A stretch of 59,875 bases of DNA. Origin: a virus. Positions 32,358 to 42,366 of the stretch are shown here, in pieces. Position 1 is the stretch's first letter. Every line of letters begins with the position of its first letter. The notes below the pieces were generated by a model. That model was not told where the DNA came from, searched no databases, and worked only from the letters and a program-made list of their open reading frames with translations. Where the stretch lies: positions 1 through 59,875 of the IMG/VR virus record IMGVR_UViG_3300023179_008242. The stretch is one strand, 5' to 3'. Made by a program: the position numbers and the translations under genes.

Positions 32358-32741
32358 ATGTTCTCGGATTTTAGGAGCCTGATGGACAGGTGGGACAGCG
32401 CGAGCAGGGTGATGGTCGAGAGCGACCTGTGCCTGTTCTTCCGCAAGGACGGGAGGCTCTACGGAGCCGGAGAATCGTCCAGGATCACCTTCGCCAGGAT
32501 GAAGAACCCGGAGACGAAAGAGGACAGGGAGTGGCGCAAGGAGGCCACCTTCTCGGCGCACGACCTCGAGAAAACCGCCGATGGCTCGGGTTCCATGGTG
32601 GTCATGACGGCGGCCGACCTCCCGGAGATAGAGGTGGTCGACCATGCCGTGGCGGAAAGGGAGATGAAGAAGATGGGCAAGCCTTTGCCTGCGGTGTCGG
32701 ACGACGACGATGTGCGGGGCAAGTCCATAGGGGAGGAGTGA
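32358..32741 (+). CDS. Hypothetical protein
   Basis: 127 residues starting MFSDFRSLMDRWDS. It has strand-rich middle segments and an acidic C-terminus (SDDDDVRGKSIGEE). There is no clear Shine-Dalgarno. No family recognised. Confidence 0.6.
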   Translation: MFSDFRSLMDRWDSASRVMVESDLCLFFRKDGRLYGAGESSRITFARMKNPETKEDREWRKEATFSAHDLEKTADGSGSMVVMTAADLPEIEVVDHAVAEREMKKMGKPLPAVSDDDDVRGKSIGEE

Positions 32742-32743
32742 CC

Positions 32744-32926
32744 GTGGCCTCCTACAATTCGATAGAGAGTTGGGCGAGCCGCCTCGGCTACGTGGTGGAG
32801 CGCTGCGAGGGCGGCTACGTCTGGCATCCCGCGCACGAACAGGCCGTGAACTTTTGCGCCACCTCGCGTGAGGCCATGGAGAAGATTCTCGAGGCCATCA
32901 AGGGGGAATACAAGGGGGGAGAATGA
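32744..32926 (+). CDS. Small hypothetical protein
   Basis: 60 residues from GTG 32744 (GGAGGAG 5 nt upstream; GTG 32738 is possible). The sequence ASYNSIESWASRLGYVVERC, YVWHP and CATSREAMEKIL reads as a compact alpha/beta fold. It is coupled to the next gene by an ATGA overlap. Confidence 0.55.
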   Translation: MASYNSIESWASRLGYVVERCEGGYVWHPAHEQAVNFCATSREAMEKILEAIKGEYKGGE

Positions 32927-33585
32927 CGATGCAGTTCGGCGACTCTGCCGGAAAGCACGTGTGCTTCTGCTGCGGCGTACAGTTCTCGTCGTATGACGAG
33001 TTCAAGTCCCACATACTTGAGTCCCACGAGGAGGGCAGGGACTTCGTTCGTTGCCCTCTGGATCACTGCGGAGCCCCGGTGAGGGACGCCAAACTCCACA
33101 TCAAGGTGAAGCACCCGAGGTACGACTTGCGTAACTTCAGGGGACAGGCCAAGGCCATCGTGTGGCACGACTTCTCCGCCAAGGGCAAGAAGACCAAGAA
33201 GCCGAGGTTCAAGCAGGGCAAGTACGAGTCGACCAAGACGGGGCGCGTGCTGGGCTACCGTTCCGGTCTGGAGGAGAAGCTCTACAAGATACTGGACCGG
33301 CACGACGAGGTGGTCTCCTTTTACGAGGAACCCTTCAACATCGACTACATCCACAGGGGCCAGGCTCACAAGTACATACCCGACCTTTTCGTCACCTTCA
33401 TGGACGGGCACAAGGAGCTTTGGGAGGTCAAGCCCACCAGCCAGACCGACCTAGAGCAGAACAAGAACAAGTGGCGCGCGGCCGAGCAGGCTTGCAAGAT
33501 AAGGGGCTGGAAGTTCGAGGTATTCACGGAGCAGAGGATCGACAAGCTCGCCCAGGAGGTCAGGAGGCAGAGTCTGGACGACTAG
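32923..33585 (+). CDS. C2H2 zinc finger plus PD-(D/E)xK nuclease (TnsA-like or head-completion nuclease)
   Basis: 220 residues. A first finger with Cys 14/16/17 and His 30/35, a second with C44, C49, H59 and H64, then a basic linker (KGKKTKKPRFKQGK). The nuclease domain has E117/E118, PD (153-154) and EVK (168-170) in the PD...ExK arrangement. The layout recalls TnsA-type endonucleases and the T4 gp4 head-completion nuclease. It probably cuts or trims DNA in packaging or recombination. Metal-binding and catalytic residues look intact. Confidence 0.72.
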   Translation: MTMQFGDSAGKHVCFCCGVQFSSYDEFKSHILESHEEGRDFVRCPLDHCGAPVRDAKLHIKVKHPRYDLRNFRGQAKAIVWHDFSAKGKKTKKPRFKQGKYESTKTGRVLGYRSGLEEKLYKILDRHDEVVSFYEEPFNIDYIHRGQAHKYIPDLFVTFMDGHKELWEVKPTSQTDLEQNKNKWRAAEQACKIRGWKFEVFTEQRIDKLAQEVRRQSLDD

Positions 33586-33610
33586 GTCTTCGTTTGCTTA
33601 TAATCCGGGC

Positions 33611-33949
33611 ATGGAAATAGTCATCAAGGGCTGGGGCCACGAGAAGGTAATCCACAACTCCGACGGCTACTGCGGCAAAATCCTCTGCTTCAGGAAGGGC
33701 GGGAGGTGCAGCTACCACTACCACCGCACCAAGACGGAGACTTTCTACTGCGTGGGCAGGGTTGTCGTAAGGCACGGATGGTCTGACGATGTGGCCTCAG
33801 CAGAGGAGACCGTCTTGACCACGGGGGACTCGTTCCATGTCCCGGCCGGACTCAGGCACCAGATGGAGGCTCTCGAGGACTCCGAGTTGTACGAGTTCTC
33901 GACCCCGGACTCGCCCGAAGATTCCATAAGAATCGTCTTGGGCGACTAG
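33611..33949 (+). CDS. Cupin-fold protein (sugar isomerase-like)
   Basis: 112 residues. The cupin motifs are complete: GGRCSYHYHRTKTETFYCV (metal ligands His, His, Glu) and GDSFHVPAGLRHQM (His). It resembles the cupin domain of mannose-6-phosphate isomerase-type proteins and may act on a nucleotide sugar. Start ATG 33611 has TTATAAT 6 nt upstream and no Shine-Dalgarno. Confidence 0.8.
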   Translation: MEIVIKGWGHEKVIHNSDGYCGKILCFRKGGRCSYHYHRTKTETFYCVGRVVVRHGWSDDVASAEETVLTTGDSFHVPAGLRHQMEALEDSELYEFSTPDSPEDSIRIVLGD

Positions 33950-33957
33950 ATATCCCC

Positions 33958-34770
33958 ATGGGATTCAAGGAGTGGCTTGTGGAGGAGGGTTCAAGAGAGC
34001 TTGCCAAGGCATATTCGGATGCCTTGAGGGATGTCCCTGAGAATCCAGAGCACCACCCGGAGGGGACTACACTAAAGCATGTTAAGCTGGTGCGGAGGGC
34101 TGTTCTGGGAGCCGCCGAAGAACTGCGCAAACTGAAGTCCGACCCCTCCCTTGGCGACATACTGGCCAACATTGATTTTTCCCTGTCGGACCGGGAGGTG
34201 CAGATACTTAACCTTGCCGCTTGGCTCCACGACATAGGCAAAGCGACGGCCACCACGATAGGAGGTCTGCCTTTTAGAAACGCCATGGGAGCCGGGGGGA
34301 AGATACAGGCCATAGGCCACGAGAAGCCCGACCACTACTCCCCGCAGATAGACATGCTTCGGTCTGTGGCTCCTGATTCATTGGTGAGGCTTTACGACGA
34401 GAACCGCGATCTTGTCAACTTTCTTATAGAAAGACACATGGACTTTGCCCACGGCGGGTTCCCGAATCGCGTGATCGCCGACTTTTTCGACAACGGCAGA
34501 ATCAAGAACGACCAGCGCATGAAACTGCTTCTGGTTCTTATGTGGGCAGACAAGATGGGGAGGGCCAAGGAGCCGAACCTAGAGAAAAGCGTCGCGAGGC
34601 TCAAGGATGCCGCGGAGAAGAGCCGAAGGGCTGGAGCCAACACAGGCAGGCGTTCTAATCCGTTCTTCGGGAACGAGGAAGAGTTCAGGGCCATGCTCAA
34701 ATCGCGCGGACTCGACCAGGCGTCAATAGACGCCGCCGCAGAGGCCAAATTCCCGAAGGTTCGAAGTTGA
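33958..34770 (+). CDS. F-x-x-W-L tagged HD-domain phosphohydrolase
   Basis: 270 residues. The start MGFKEWLVEEGS carries the tag plus L-V-E. HD-domain landmarks: HHPEGTTLKHV, H91-D92 in WLHDIGKA, GHEKPDH, ERHMDFAHG and MWADKMG. HD enzymes hydrolyse phosphate bonds of nucleotides or second messengers. A TAGATAT box 4 nt before the ATG replaces a Shine-Dalgarno. If the tag targets it to the capsid, the enzyme may be injected with DNA and act immediately on host nucleotides or signalling molecules (inference). Confidence 0.75.
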   Translation: MGFKEWLVEEGSRELAKAYSDALRDVPENPEHHPEGTTLKHVKLVRRAVLGAAEELRKLKSDPSLGDILANIDFSLSDREVQILNLAAWLHDIGKATATTIGGLPFRNAMGAGGKIQAIGHEKPDHYSPQIDMLRSVAPDSLVRLYDENRDLVNFLIERHMDFAHGGFPNRVIADFFDNGRIKNDQRMKLLLVLMWADKMGRAKEPNLEKSVARLKDAAEKSRRAGANTGRRSNPFFGNEEEFRAMLKSRGLDQASIDAAAEAKFPKVRS

Positions 34771-34816
34771 CATAAATAATCGGTTTTCATAGACTCTTTG
34801 AGATCATGAAAACCGA
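34771..34816 (+). promoter_or_regulatory. Late promoter box plus hairpin sequestering a start codon
   Basis: CATAAATAAT (34771-34780) is a T4-like late box. TCGGTTTTCAT (34780-34790) pairs perfectly over 11 bp with ATGAAAACCGA (34806-34816), which includes the start codon of the next gene. Readthrough RNA would hide the AUG; RNA started at the late box would begin within or after the 5' arm and free it. T4 uses this design for genes such as e, soc and 49. Confidence 0.6.
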
Positions 34817-35846
34817 CCTGTATGTCTTCCAGTGGATATCCGACCTTGGCGGCGCGGACACCCGACTCAAGGAGTTACTCGTCCTTCTCAAGGACGACTT
34901 CAACATCACCTGCATTCCCAATGACGAATTCAGGTTGGGAGAGAAGCACAACACGGACTTCTTGGACGCGCTGGGCGTTAAATACTGCATGCCCGAGAAG
35001 CTCCCCAAGAGGCCGAAGGGGTTCGCGTACGCCAACTGCAACTTCCGGCTGTTCAAGGAGCCGAAAAGGATAGACTTCATCAATGGCCTGGGGCTTAAAT
35101 TCCTCTGGTCTAACGACATGATGTGGACTACGGGCGAGGAGATAGAGGCGATAAAGAAGGGCAAGGTCGACTGCTGCCTTTTTACCTCGCCGTTCCACGA
35201 GAGCGTCATAGGAAAAAAGTTCACGGACGCCAAGAAGGGCCAAAAGACGGCCATTCTTGAGAACTACTTCGACAGCTCCACGTGGCCGTATGTGGAGCGT
35301 CCTGCGCGCGAGTCGATGGTCTGCGGAAAGGTCAGCAGAAGCGACCAGATGAAGTTCTCCGAGGACTTCCCTGTGTTCTACGAGCGGGCCGCGGACGGGC
35401 TCCCCGTCTCGTTCAGAGTCATGGGGTGGAGCAAGGAGATCGCCGCAAAGTACTCCTGGTTTGAGTTCGACGGCAGGTGGGACCTCCTTTCCACCAACAA
35501 GGAGCCGACGCAGAAGTTCTACGAGTCGATCGACGTGTTCCTCTACAATTGCAACCACAAGTTCATAGAGAACCAGAGCAGGGCGATTGTCGAGTCCCAA
35601 TTGACGGGGCTACCCGTCGTCGCTCCGAACAAGTGGAACTTCCCCAACATGATTTGGGACGAGAGGACGGGATTCCTCTGGGAGACGCTTTCGCACATGA
35701 AGGACGCGCTGGCGCAACTCGCCGACCCCGTGATCCGCAGGAAGATGGGCCGGCTAGCAAGCGAATGCACTAGGGAAATCTGGTGCGACGCGGCCGTGGC
35801 CAAGAAAAAATGGGACAAACTTTTGAACTTTGTGGAGGCAGCATGA
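34806..35846 (+). CDS. GT-B glycosyltransferase
   Basis: 346 residues. The N-terminal half has Rossmann-like segments (LYVFQWISDLGGADTRLKEL, LKFLWSNDM). The C-terminal half has the GT4-type pattern KFYESIDVFLYNCNHKF, then E..SRAIVESQLTGLPVVAPNK, i.e. the E-x7-E donor-binding region. The start codon lies in the hairpin described at 34771. It overlaps the next glycosyltransferase by 4 nt. Confidence 0.75.
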   Translation: MKTDLYVFQWISDLGGADTRLKELLVLLKDDFNITCIPNDEFRLGEKHNTDFLDALGVKYCMPEKLPKRPKGFAYANCNFRLFKEPKRIDFINGLGLKFLWSNDMMWTTGEEIEAIKKGKVDCCLFTSPFHESVIGKKFTDAKKGQKTAILENYFDSSTWPYVERPARESMVCGKVSRSDQMKFSEDFPVFYERAADGLPVSFRVMGWSKEIAAKYSWFEFDGRWDLLSTNKEPTQKFYESIDVFLYNCNHKFIENQSRAIVESQLTGLPVVAPNKWNFPNMIWDERTGFLWETLSHMKDALAQLADPVIRRKMGRLASECTREIWCDAAVAKKKWDKLLNFVEAA

Positions 35847-36706
35847 AGACCCTTATCTGGTCGGTCGCTTGGGGGGACTACAGGTACATGACGCAGGCGC
35901 TGATGGACTCCATCAGGTCCGTCGGCATAACTCACGACATACTGACCTTTTCGGACGAGCCTCTCGCCAACGTCGTGTCTTGCGAGATGGACAAATCTAT
36001 CGAGATGGACTTCAAGCAGTACTGGAAGTTCCACTACCTCCGCAAGTTGGAGGCCATGGACTACGACCTGTTCGTGTTCATAGACAGTGACCACTATTTC
36101 GTTAGAAAGCCCTCCAAGGACTTTTCGGAGATCATAGGTTCCGACCCGTGGCACTCCTTCCTAGAGTCTCCCATCAACTCCCCGGAAACCAAAAGGGGCG
36201 ATTGGTGGGGCGTGCCGAATCAGGCCATGACGCTCATCTACAGGGATTTTGGCGTCGTCCAAGACGTGGTCTACAACACGAACGGAGGATTCTGGATGTG
36301 CAAGAAGCCTTTCATCAAGCACGCCGCCGCCACCGGCCTTCTTTTCAAAGACTACCAGAGAAACCTTGGCCTCGACCTCCCGGAGGAGGTTGCCATAGCC
36401 GTCATGTCCCATCTTTTTAGCAGGGACTACTCGAACAGGTTTCACTCTCAAAACACGGACATGTGGGCGAGCGAGTGGACGGGCGCGCTCAAGGACAAGG
36501 TCCCCGACGGCTCCCCTTGGGAGTTCCAGGAGTACATGACAAACGCTCGCTTCACGGTGAACCCAGCCATCGTCCACGCCATGAGAAGCAAGTCTGCCTT
36601 GACGGCCGCTGGGAAGCAGGTTTTCGAACGCACCAAGATGGAAAGGATTTTCACGCCTTGGGACGAGGCGAAGAGGTTGGGTGCCAAGAAGGGCGTCTTC
36701 TCGTGA
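35843..36706 (+). CDS. GT-A glycosyltransferase
   Basis: 287 residues with GGAGG upstream of ATG 35843. The metal-binding DxD is D81-S-D83 in LFVFIDSDHYF. GGFWMCKKPFIKHA and the preceding sequence fit an acceptor-binding region of GT-A enzymes. It follows directly on the GT-B gene (ATGA overlap) and precedes thyX, so it is expressed with it. Acceptor unknown. Confidence 0.7.
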   Translation: MKTLIWSVAWGDYRYMTQALMDSIRSVGITHDILTFSDEPLANVVSCEMDKSIEMDFKQYWKFHYLRKLEAMDYDLFVFIDSDHYFVRKPSKDFSEIIGSDPWHSFLESPINSPETKRGDWWGVPNQAMTLIYRDFGVVQDVVYNTNGGFWMCKKPFIKHAAATGLLFKDYQRNLGLDLPEEVAIAVMSHLFSRDYSNRFHSQNTDMWASEWTGALKDKVPDGSPWEFQEYMTNARFTVNPAIVHAMRSKSALTAAGKQVFERTKMERIFTPWDEAKRLGAKKGVFS

Positions 36707-37347
36707 AAGTCGAATTAATTGGACATTTCGGAGACGACCTCATGGTCGTCAACGCCGCGCGCGTCAGCTACGGCAAGAGCAAGTCGGAGTTCGACGACAA
36801 GGACGCGAGGCTGATACGTTTTCTGGTCGACCACGGGCACACCTCGCCGTTCAGGCACCCGCAGCTGCAGTTCAGGATTCAATGTCCCATATTCGTGGAA
36901 CGCCAGCTCTTCAAGCATCAGGTCGGCCTCACCGCCAATAGCATAAGCGGTCGATATGTGGACTTTTCCGACGAGTACTGGCTTCCCGAAAGGCTCCGCC
37001 TGCAGTCGAAGGACAGCAAGCAGGGCAGCTCGGGAGACCTTGACTACGAGACCAACTCGCGTTTTGTGGAGAAGATCAAGTCTTTGGTTGAAGACTGCAA
37101 GTCCCTGTATTCTGAGATGGATTCTGCGGGCGTCGCCAAGGAGCAGTGCCGAGTCGTTCTGCCGCTCTGCCTTGAGACGCAGTTCGTTTGGACAGGTTCT
37201 TTGGCCGCCTTCGTCCACCTATGGAGACTCAGGCTGAAAACCGACACGCAGGCCGAAACGCGCGAGGTGGTCGGCATGATGCTCGACGAGGTGAAGAGCA
37301 TCCCTGGTTCCCCGTTTCAACGCACGCTTGAGGCGTTCGGCCTGTGA
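36703..37347 (+). CDS. thyX: Flavin-dependent thymidylate synthase
   Basis: 214 residues from GTG 36703 (overlap GTGA with the previous stop). ThyX features: ARVSYGKSK, HTSPFRHPQLQFRIQCPIF, and the ThyX motif in FKHQVGLTANSISGRYVDF (family RHR-x7-S-x-RY). The C-terminus (RLKTDTQAETREVVGMM) is also typical. It makes dTMP from dUMP with FAD, NADPH and methylenetetrahydrofolate. It continues into the HldE-like gene with a 4-nt overlap. Confidence 0.93.
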   Translation: MKVELIGHFGDDLMVVNAARVSYGKSKSEFDDKDARLIRFLVDHGHTSPFRHPQLQFRIQCPIFVERQLFKHQVGLTANSISGRYVDFSDEYWLPERLRLQSKDSKQGSSGDLDYETNSRFVEKIKSLVEDCKSLYSEMDSAGVAKEQCRVVLPLCLETQFVWTGSLAAFVHLWRLRLKTDTQAETREVVGMMLDEVKSIPGSPFQRTLEAFGL

Positions 37348-38702
37348 ACGAGCTGCTCCAGAGGATGTACGACTTCAGGCCGAAGGTTGCCGTGTGCGGC
37401 GACGCCATGGTGGACGAATACTACGAGGTGCGCGCCGACAAAGTCAGCCCGGAGTTCCCCATACCCGTGCTTCTGTCCGACAGAAACATTCCCGTGTCCG
37501 TCTCCCCGGGCGGAGCCTCGAATGTCTGTGCGCAGATGAGGAACTTCAATGTGGATGCTAGTCTTTTCGCCCTGACGAACGAGCGCATCAAGAAAATGAG
37601 CGCGGGCGTAAACATGGAGGGTTGCATATTCGCAAGGCGCGTGCCCGTGAAGAGGAGGTACTACAGCGGGGGTTTCCCGCTTTGTCGCCTTGACGAGGAG
37701 ACCAAGAACTACGGTCTTTCCGACGATTCCTTGAAAGACCTTCAGGCCAAGATACTCGGGCGCCTTTTCTCGTCCGGCCCTTACGACGTCGTCGTGTTTT
37801 CCGACTACGACAAGGGATTTTTCTGCGGCGTGAGCGACCTCGCCTCTCGCGTCGGGGACGCCATCACGATAGTCGATCCCAAGCACGGGCCGCTGGAGCG
37901 CTGGAGCGGATGCACGATCATCAAGCCTAACGCCAAGGAGGCCAGGGAGCTAACGGGCTTCGACGACTGGCGAGACCAATGCGCACAGATCATGGACAGA
38001 ACCGGATGCCAGGCCGTCGTCATAACCAACGCCGGAGAGGGAGTGTTCGGCAATGTGCAGGGAATTCCATTCGAGCACAGACCGCAGAGCCCCGTTTCCG
38101 CCAGGTCGGTCATCGGGGCCGGCGACTGCTTCGTTGCCTTCTTGGCCATGTGCATGTGTCATTCCATAGACATACGTCGTGCCGTTTCTATCGCGTTCGA
38201 GGCGTGCTCCGTGTACGTTTCCAACGACGAGAATCGGCCGCTGTACCCCTACCAGATAGCCGACACCAAGTTCATTGATCCTAGGATGCTGGCGTGCAGG
38301 GACTTCTCGCTGGCCTTCTCCAACGGGTGCTTCGATGTGTTGCACCCGGGCCATGTCGAGCTGCTTTCGTACGCGAAGTCAAGGGCGGATGCGCTTGTGG
38401 TGGCCCTAAACACCGACGAGAGCGTCGCCCTCCAGAACAAGTCTCACCCTCTCGTCAATGACCTGTCTTACCGAAAGTCGATGGTCGCCGCCCTCGGTTG
38501 CGTGGACTTTGTCTTGGATTTTGCGGAGCCTACGCCCTACGAGATCATCAAGAGGGTCATGCCCGACGTTTTGGTCAAAGGATCCGACTGGCCCGATCCG
38601 GTCGGTTCAGACCTCGTGCGTGAGGTTTGTTCTTTTGGCCTTGTGGGCGGACATTCGACCACCGAGGTTATAAGAAAAATAGTGAGCGTCGGGTCTACAT
38701 AA
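37344..38702 (+). CDS. hldE: HldE-like bifunctional heptose kinase/adenylyltransferase
   Basis: 452 residues from GTG 37344. The N-terminal PfkB-type kinase (about 1-310) has VSPGGASNVCAQ and the GAGDCFVAFLA signature with catalytic Asp. The C-terminal nucleotidyltransferase (about 318-452) has FSNGCFDVLHPGHVELL with the HxGH site. E. coli HldE (477) makes ADP-heptose precursors of the LPS inner core with the same domain order. With the glycosyltransferases nearby, the phage may build a heptose-containing glycan or remodel LPS. Confidence 0.88.
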   Translation: MNELLQRMYDFRPKVAVCGDAMVDEYYEVRADKVSPEFPIPVLLSDRNIPVSVSPGGASNVCAQMRNFNVDASLFALTNERIKKMSAGVNMEGCIFARRVPVKRRYYSGGFPLCRLDEETKNYGLSDDSLKDLQAKILGRLFSSGPYDVVVFSDYDKGFFCGVSDLASRVGDAITIVDPKHGPLERWSGCTIIKPNAKEARELTGFDDWRDQCAQIMDRTGCQAVVITNAGEGVFGNVQGIPFEHRPQSPVSARSVIGAGDCFVAFLAMCMCHSIDIRRAVSIAFEACSVYVSNDENRPLYPYQIADTKFIDPRMLACRDFSLAFSNGCFDVLHPGHVELLSYAKSRADALVVALNTDESVALQNKSHPLVNDLSYRKSMVAALGCVDFVLDFAEPTPYEIIKRVMPDVLVKGSDWPDPVGSDLVREVCSFGLVGGHSTTEVIRKIVSVGST

Positions 38703-38706
38703 CTCC

Positions 38707-38979
38707 ATGCAATTCATGGCGTTTTCGGAATGGATAGTTGCACGGGAGCAGGCGGTCGGCGCGACGCCGATGACCCCCACGGCCAACAAGCCCAAGGGTC
38801 CGTCGGTGGACTCGGAGATCAAGCAGGCAATCGTCGCTACCATGGGAAAGCCCAAGGCGACGCAGACTTCGGCCTTGGCGGCGCTTGCCAAGAAGAAGCA
38901 GGCGGACCCCAAGGCTTCCCCCAAAGACCTCCAGGCCATCGCGGACGTCATCTCCGCCGGAGATCAGGCCAAGAAATGA
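38707..38979 (+). CDS. F-x-x-W-I tagged small protein
   Basis: 90 residues from ATG 38707, or 87 from ATG 38716, which gives MAFSEWIVAREQ with the tag right at the N-terminus. The rest is Ala/Lys/Pro-rich and low in complexity (KKKQADPKASPKDLQAIADV). It resembles a packaged internal head protein. The stop overlaps the next tagged gene (ATGA). Confidence 0.65.
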   Translation: MQFMAFSEWIVAREQAVGATPMTPTANKPKGPSVDSEIKQAIVATMGKPKATQTSALAALAKKKQADPKASPKDLQAIADVISAGDQAKK

Positions 38980-39140
38980 AGCCATTTTCCGAATGGCTTG
39001 CCAAAAGGTCGAGAAACAAGGGTTCGAAGATCACGGCCACGGGCCTCAATGCCGGCGGGCAGGCACAGTCGGGCATGCGCATTCGATATTCGATTCGTCC
39101 GCCCTCCCCGCCTCGACCTTCTTTGCGAGTTGGGAACTAA
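38976..39140 (+). CDS. F-x-x-W-L tagged small basic protein
   Basis: 54 residues starting MKPFSEWLAKRSRNKG. Basic, Gly/Ser/Pro-rich, no fold visible. It shares the tag with, and is translationally coupled to, the gene before it. Two tagged genes in tandem support the idea of a protein class defined by the tag. Confidence 0.6.
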   Translation: MKPFSEWLAKRSRNKGSKITATGLNAGGQAQSGMRIRYSIRPPSPPRPSLRVGN

Positions 39141-39148
39141 TCTAATTC

Positions 39149-39610
39149 GTGGTTCCCAAAGGGCTTGTGATATCTATAGAGTGCCGGTGCATCCCGTGTC
39201 ATGACTGGATGGCCTTCGCGGCGTGGTATTCGTTCAAGAAGGCGCTTCCGGACTGCAGGGTGTTTGTGGAGGTCGACCTGATCCATCCAATTTTCAGATG
39301 GGCGTCCGTCTTTGGAGTCTTGGGGCGGCCGGCGAAGGCGGACTTCAGGTTCGGACCCACAGTGATGGCCGTTCGCGACTTCGAGGGCGACTGGACGCCC
39401 GCCACGGCCAAGTCAAACGACCAGAGGTTCCTCGTTGATTATTCTGGAGGATGCGGCAATTTTGTCGTCGAAGAATGGATAAATAGGAATCAGGTGCCCT
39501 TCCACAGGGCCCTGAAGAGATTCGGCACTTCATCCGCCACGGTGAACGAGGTCGCCGTCCTCAAAGTTTGGGAGAAGTGCAACAACCTTTACAGATCGGC
39601 GGGGGTTTGA
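39149..39610 (+). CDS. Hypothetical protein, possibly glycosyltransferase-like
   Basis: 153 residues from GTG 39149. The start VISIECRCIPCHDWMAFAAW and FKKALPDCRVFVEVDL resembles the first beta-alpha-beta unit of some glycosyltransferases, but the protein is too short for a full domain. TCTAAT lies just upstream and no Shine-Dalgarno is clear. The stop overlaps the next start (TGATG). Confidence 0.5.
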   Translation: MVPKGLVISIECRCIPCHDWMAFAAWYSFKKALPDCRVFVEVDLIHPIFRWASVFGVLGRPAKADFRFGPTVMAVRDFEGDWTPATAKSNDQRFLVDYSGGCGNFVVEEWINRNQVPFHRALKRFGTSSATVNEVAVLKVWEKCNNLYRSAGV

Positions 39611-39873
39611 TGAAGAGGTTTTATTTCGGCAACGACGAGGGCGGGGAGGAGGACGAAGGAAACGAGTTCGAGATGCCGCCCCCGACCGAGTTCATATCAA
39701 TGACGCAGATGGAGAGCCCGGCGCGCCACCTCATGGACTGTTCGATAAAGATGTGCGAGGGCACCTTCGGTTGGAGGTTCATGTCCCCCGACGACAAGCT
39801 GGCGATGGTCGCCAAGGTTTTCAAAGGTCTTGCGGAGATAAGGAAGGAGTACGACGAAAATGCCGATTTATGA
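39610..39873 (+). CDS. Small hypothetical protein
   Basis: 87 residues from ATG 39610. The N-terminus is acidic (GNDEGGEEDEGNEFEMPPP), followed by helices with SPARHLMDCSIKMCEG. It overlaps the zinc-ribbon gene by 14 nt. No family recognised. Confidence 0.55.
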   Translation: MKRFYFGNDEGGEEDEGNEFEMPPPTEFISMTQMESPARHLMDCSIKMCEGTFGWRFMSPDDKLAMVAKVFKGLAEIRKEYDENADL

Positions 39874-40210
39874 AATGGTGTGCGACAAGTGCGGCGAGGG
39901 ATACGACGTATGGTGCTCGATGACCAAGAAGGAGGAGTCCGTGTCGTCCGCGGCGTGCCCCGCCTGCGGCAGCACAGAAAAGACGGAAACGGTGGGGTGC
40001 CCTTCGGTAAGTTTCACGAATCCAGTTGGAACCGACAGGTGGAACAGCGAGTCCAAGGGGCACGACTACAGGTTCAAGCACAATATGGACAAGCCGGGAG
40101 GAACGAGGGACCAAAGGGCGGCCGCGGCGAGGGCCTCTAAGGTCGGCGCAGAGCCGTACAGAAGGATAGACGACATATCCAGCGGCAAGCACTTCGGAGA
40201 GGTGAAGTGA
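39860..40210 (+). CDS. FmdB-like zinc-ribbon protein
   Basis: 116 residues. The N-terminal MPIYEMVCDKCGEGYDVWCS and the later CPACGS form the four-Cys FmdB/CxxC zinc ribbon, a small putative regulatory domain. The remaining 70 residues are polar and basic. It is common in phages without a proven role. Confidence 0.75.
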   Translation: MPIYEMVCDKCGEGYDVWCSMTKKEESVSSAACPACGSTEKTETVGCPSVSFTNPVGTDRWNSESKGHDYRFKHNMDKPGGTRDQRAAAARASKVGAEPYRRIDDISSGKHFGEVK

Positions 40211-40214
40211 CGGG

Positions 40215-40243
40215 TTGATTTTAATGGCAAGTCTGACTAGATT
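40215..40243 (+). promoter_or_regulatory. Sigma70-like promoter of the PrkA-YeaH-SpoVR operon
   Basis: TTGATT (40215-40220), a 17-nt spacer and TAGATT (40238-40243), 32 nt before the prkA-like start. The same TAGATTAC-like -10 region occurs before the replicative helicase gene. Confidence 0.55.
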
Positions 40244-40275
40244 ACATTGGATACACATCCGAAAGGAATGCCAAT

Positions 40276-42354
<2,079 letters not shown>

Positions 42355-42366
42355 AGGGAGACTTCC

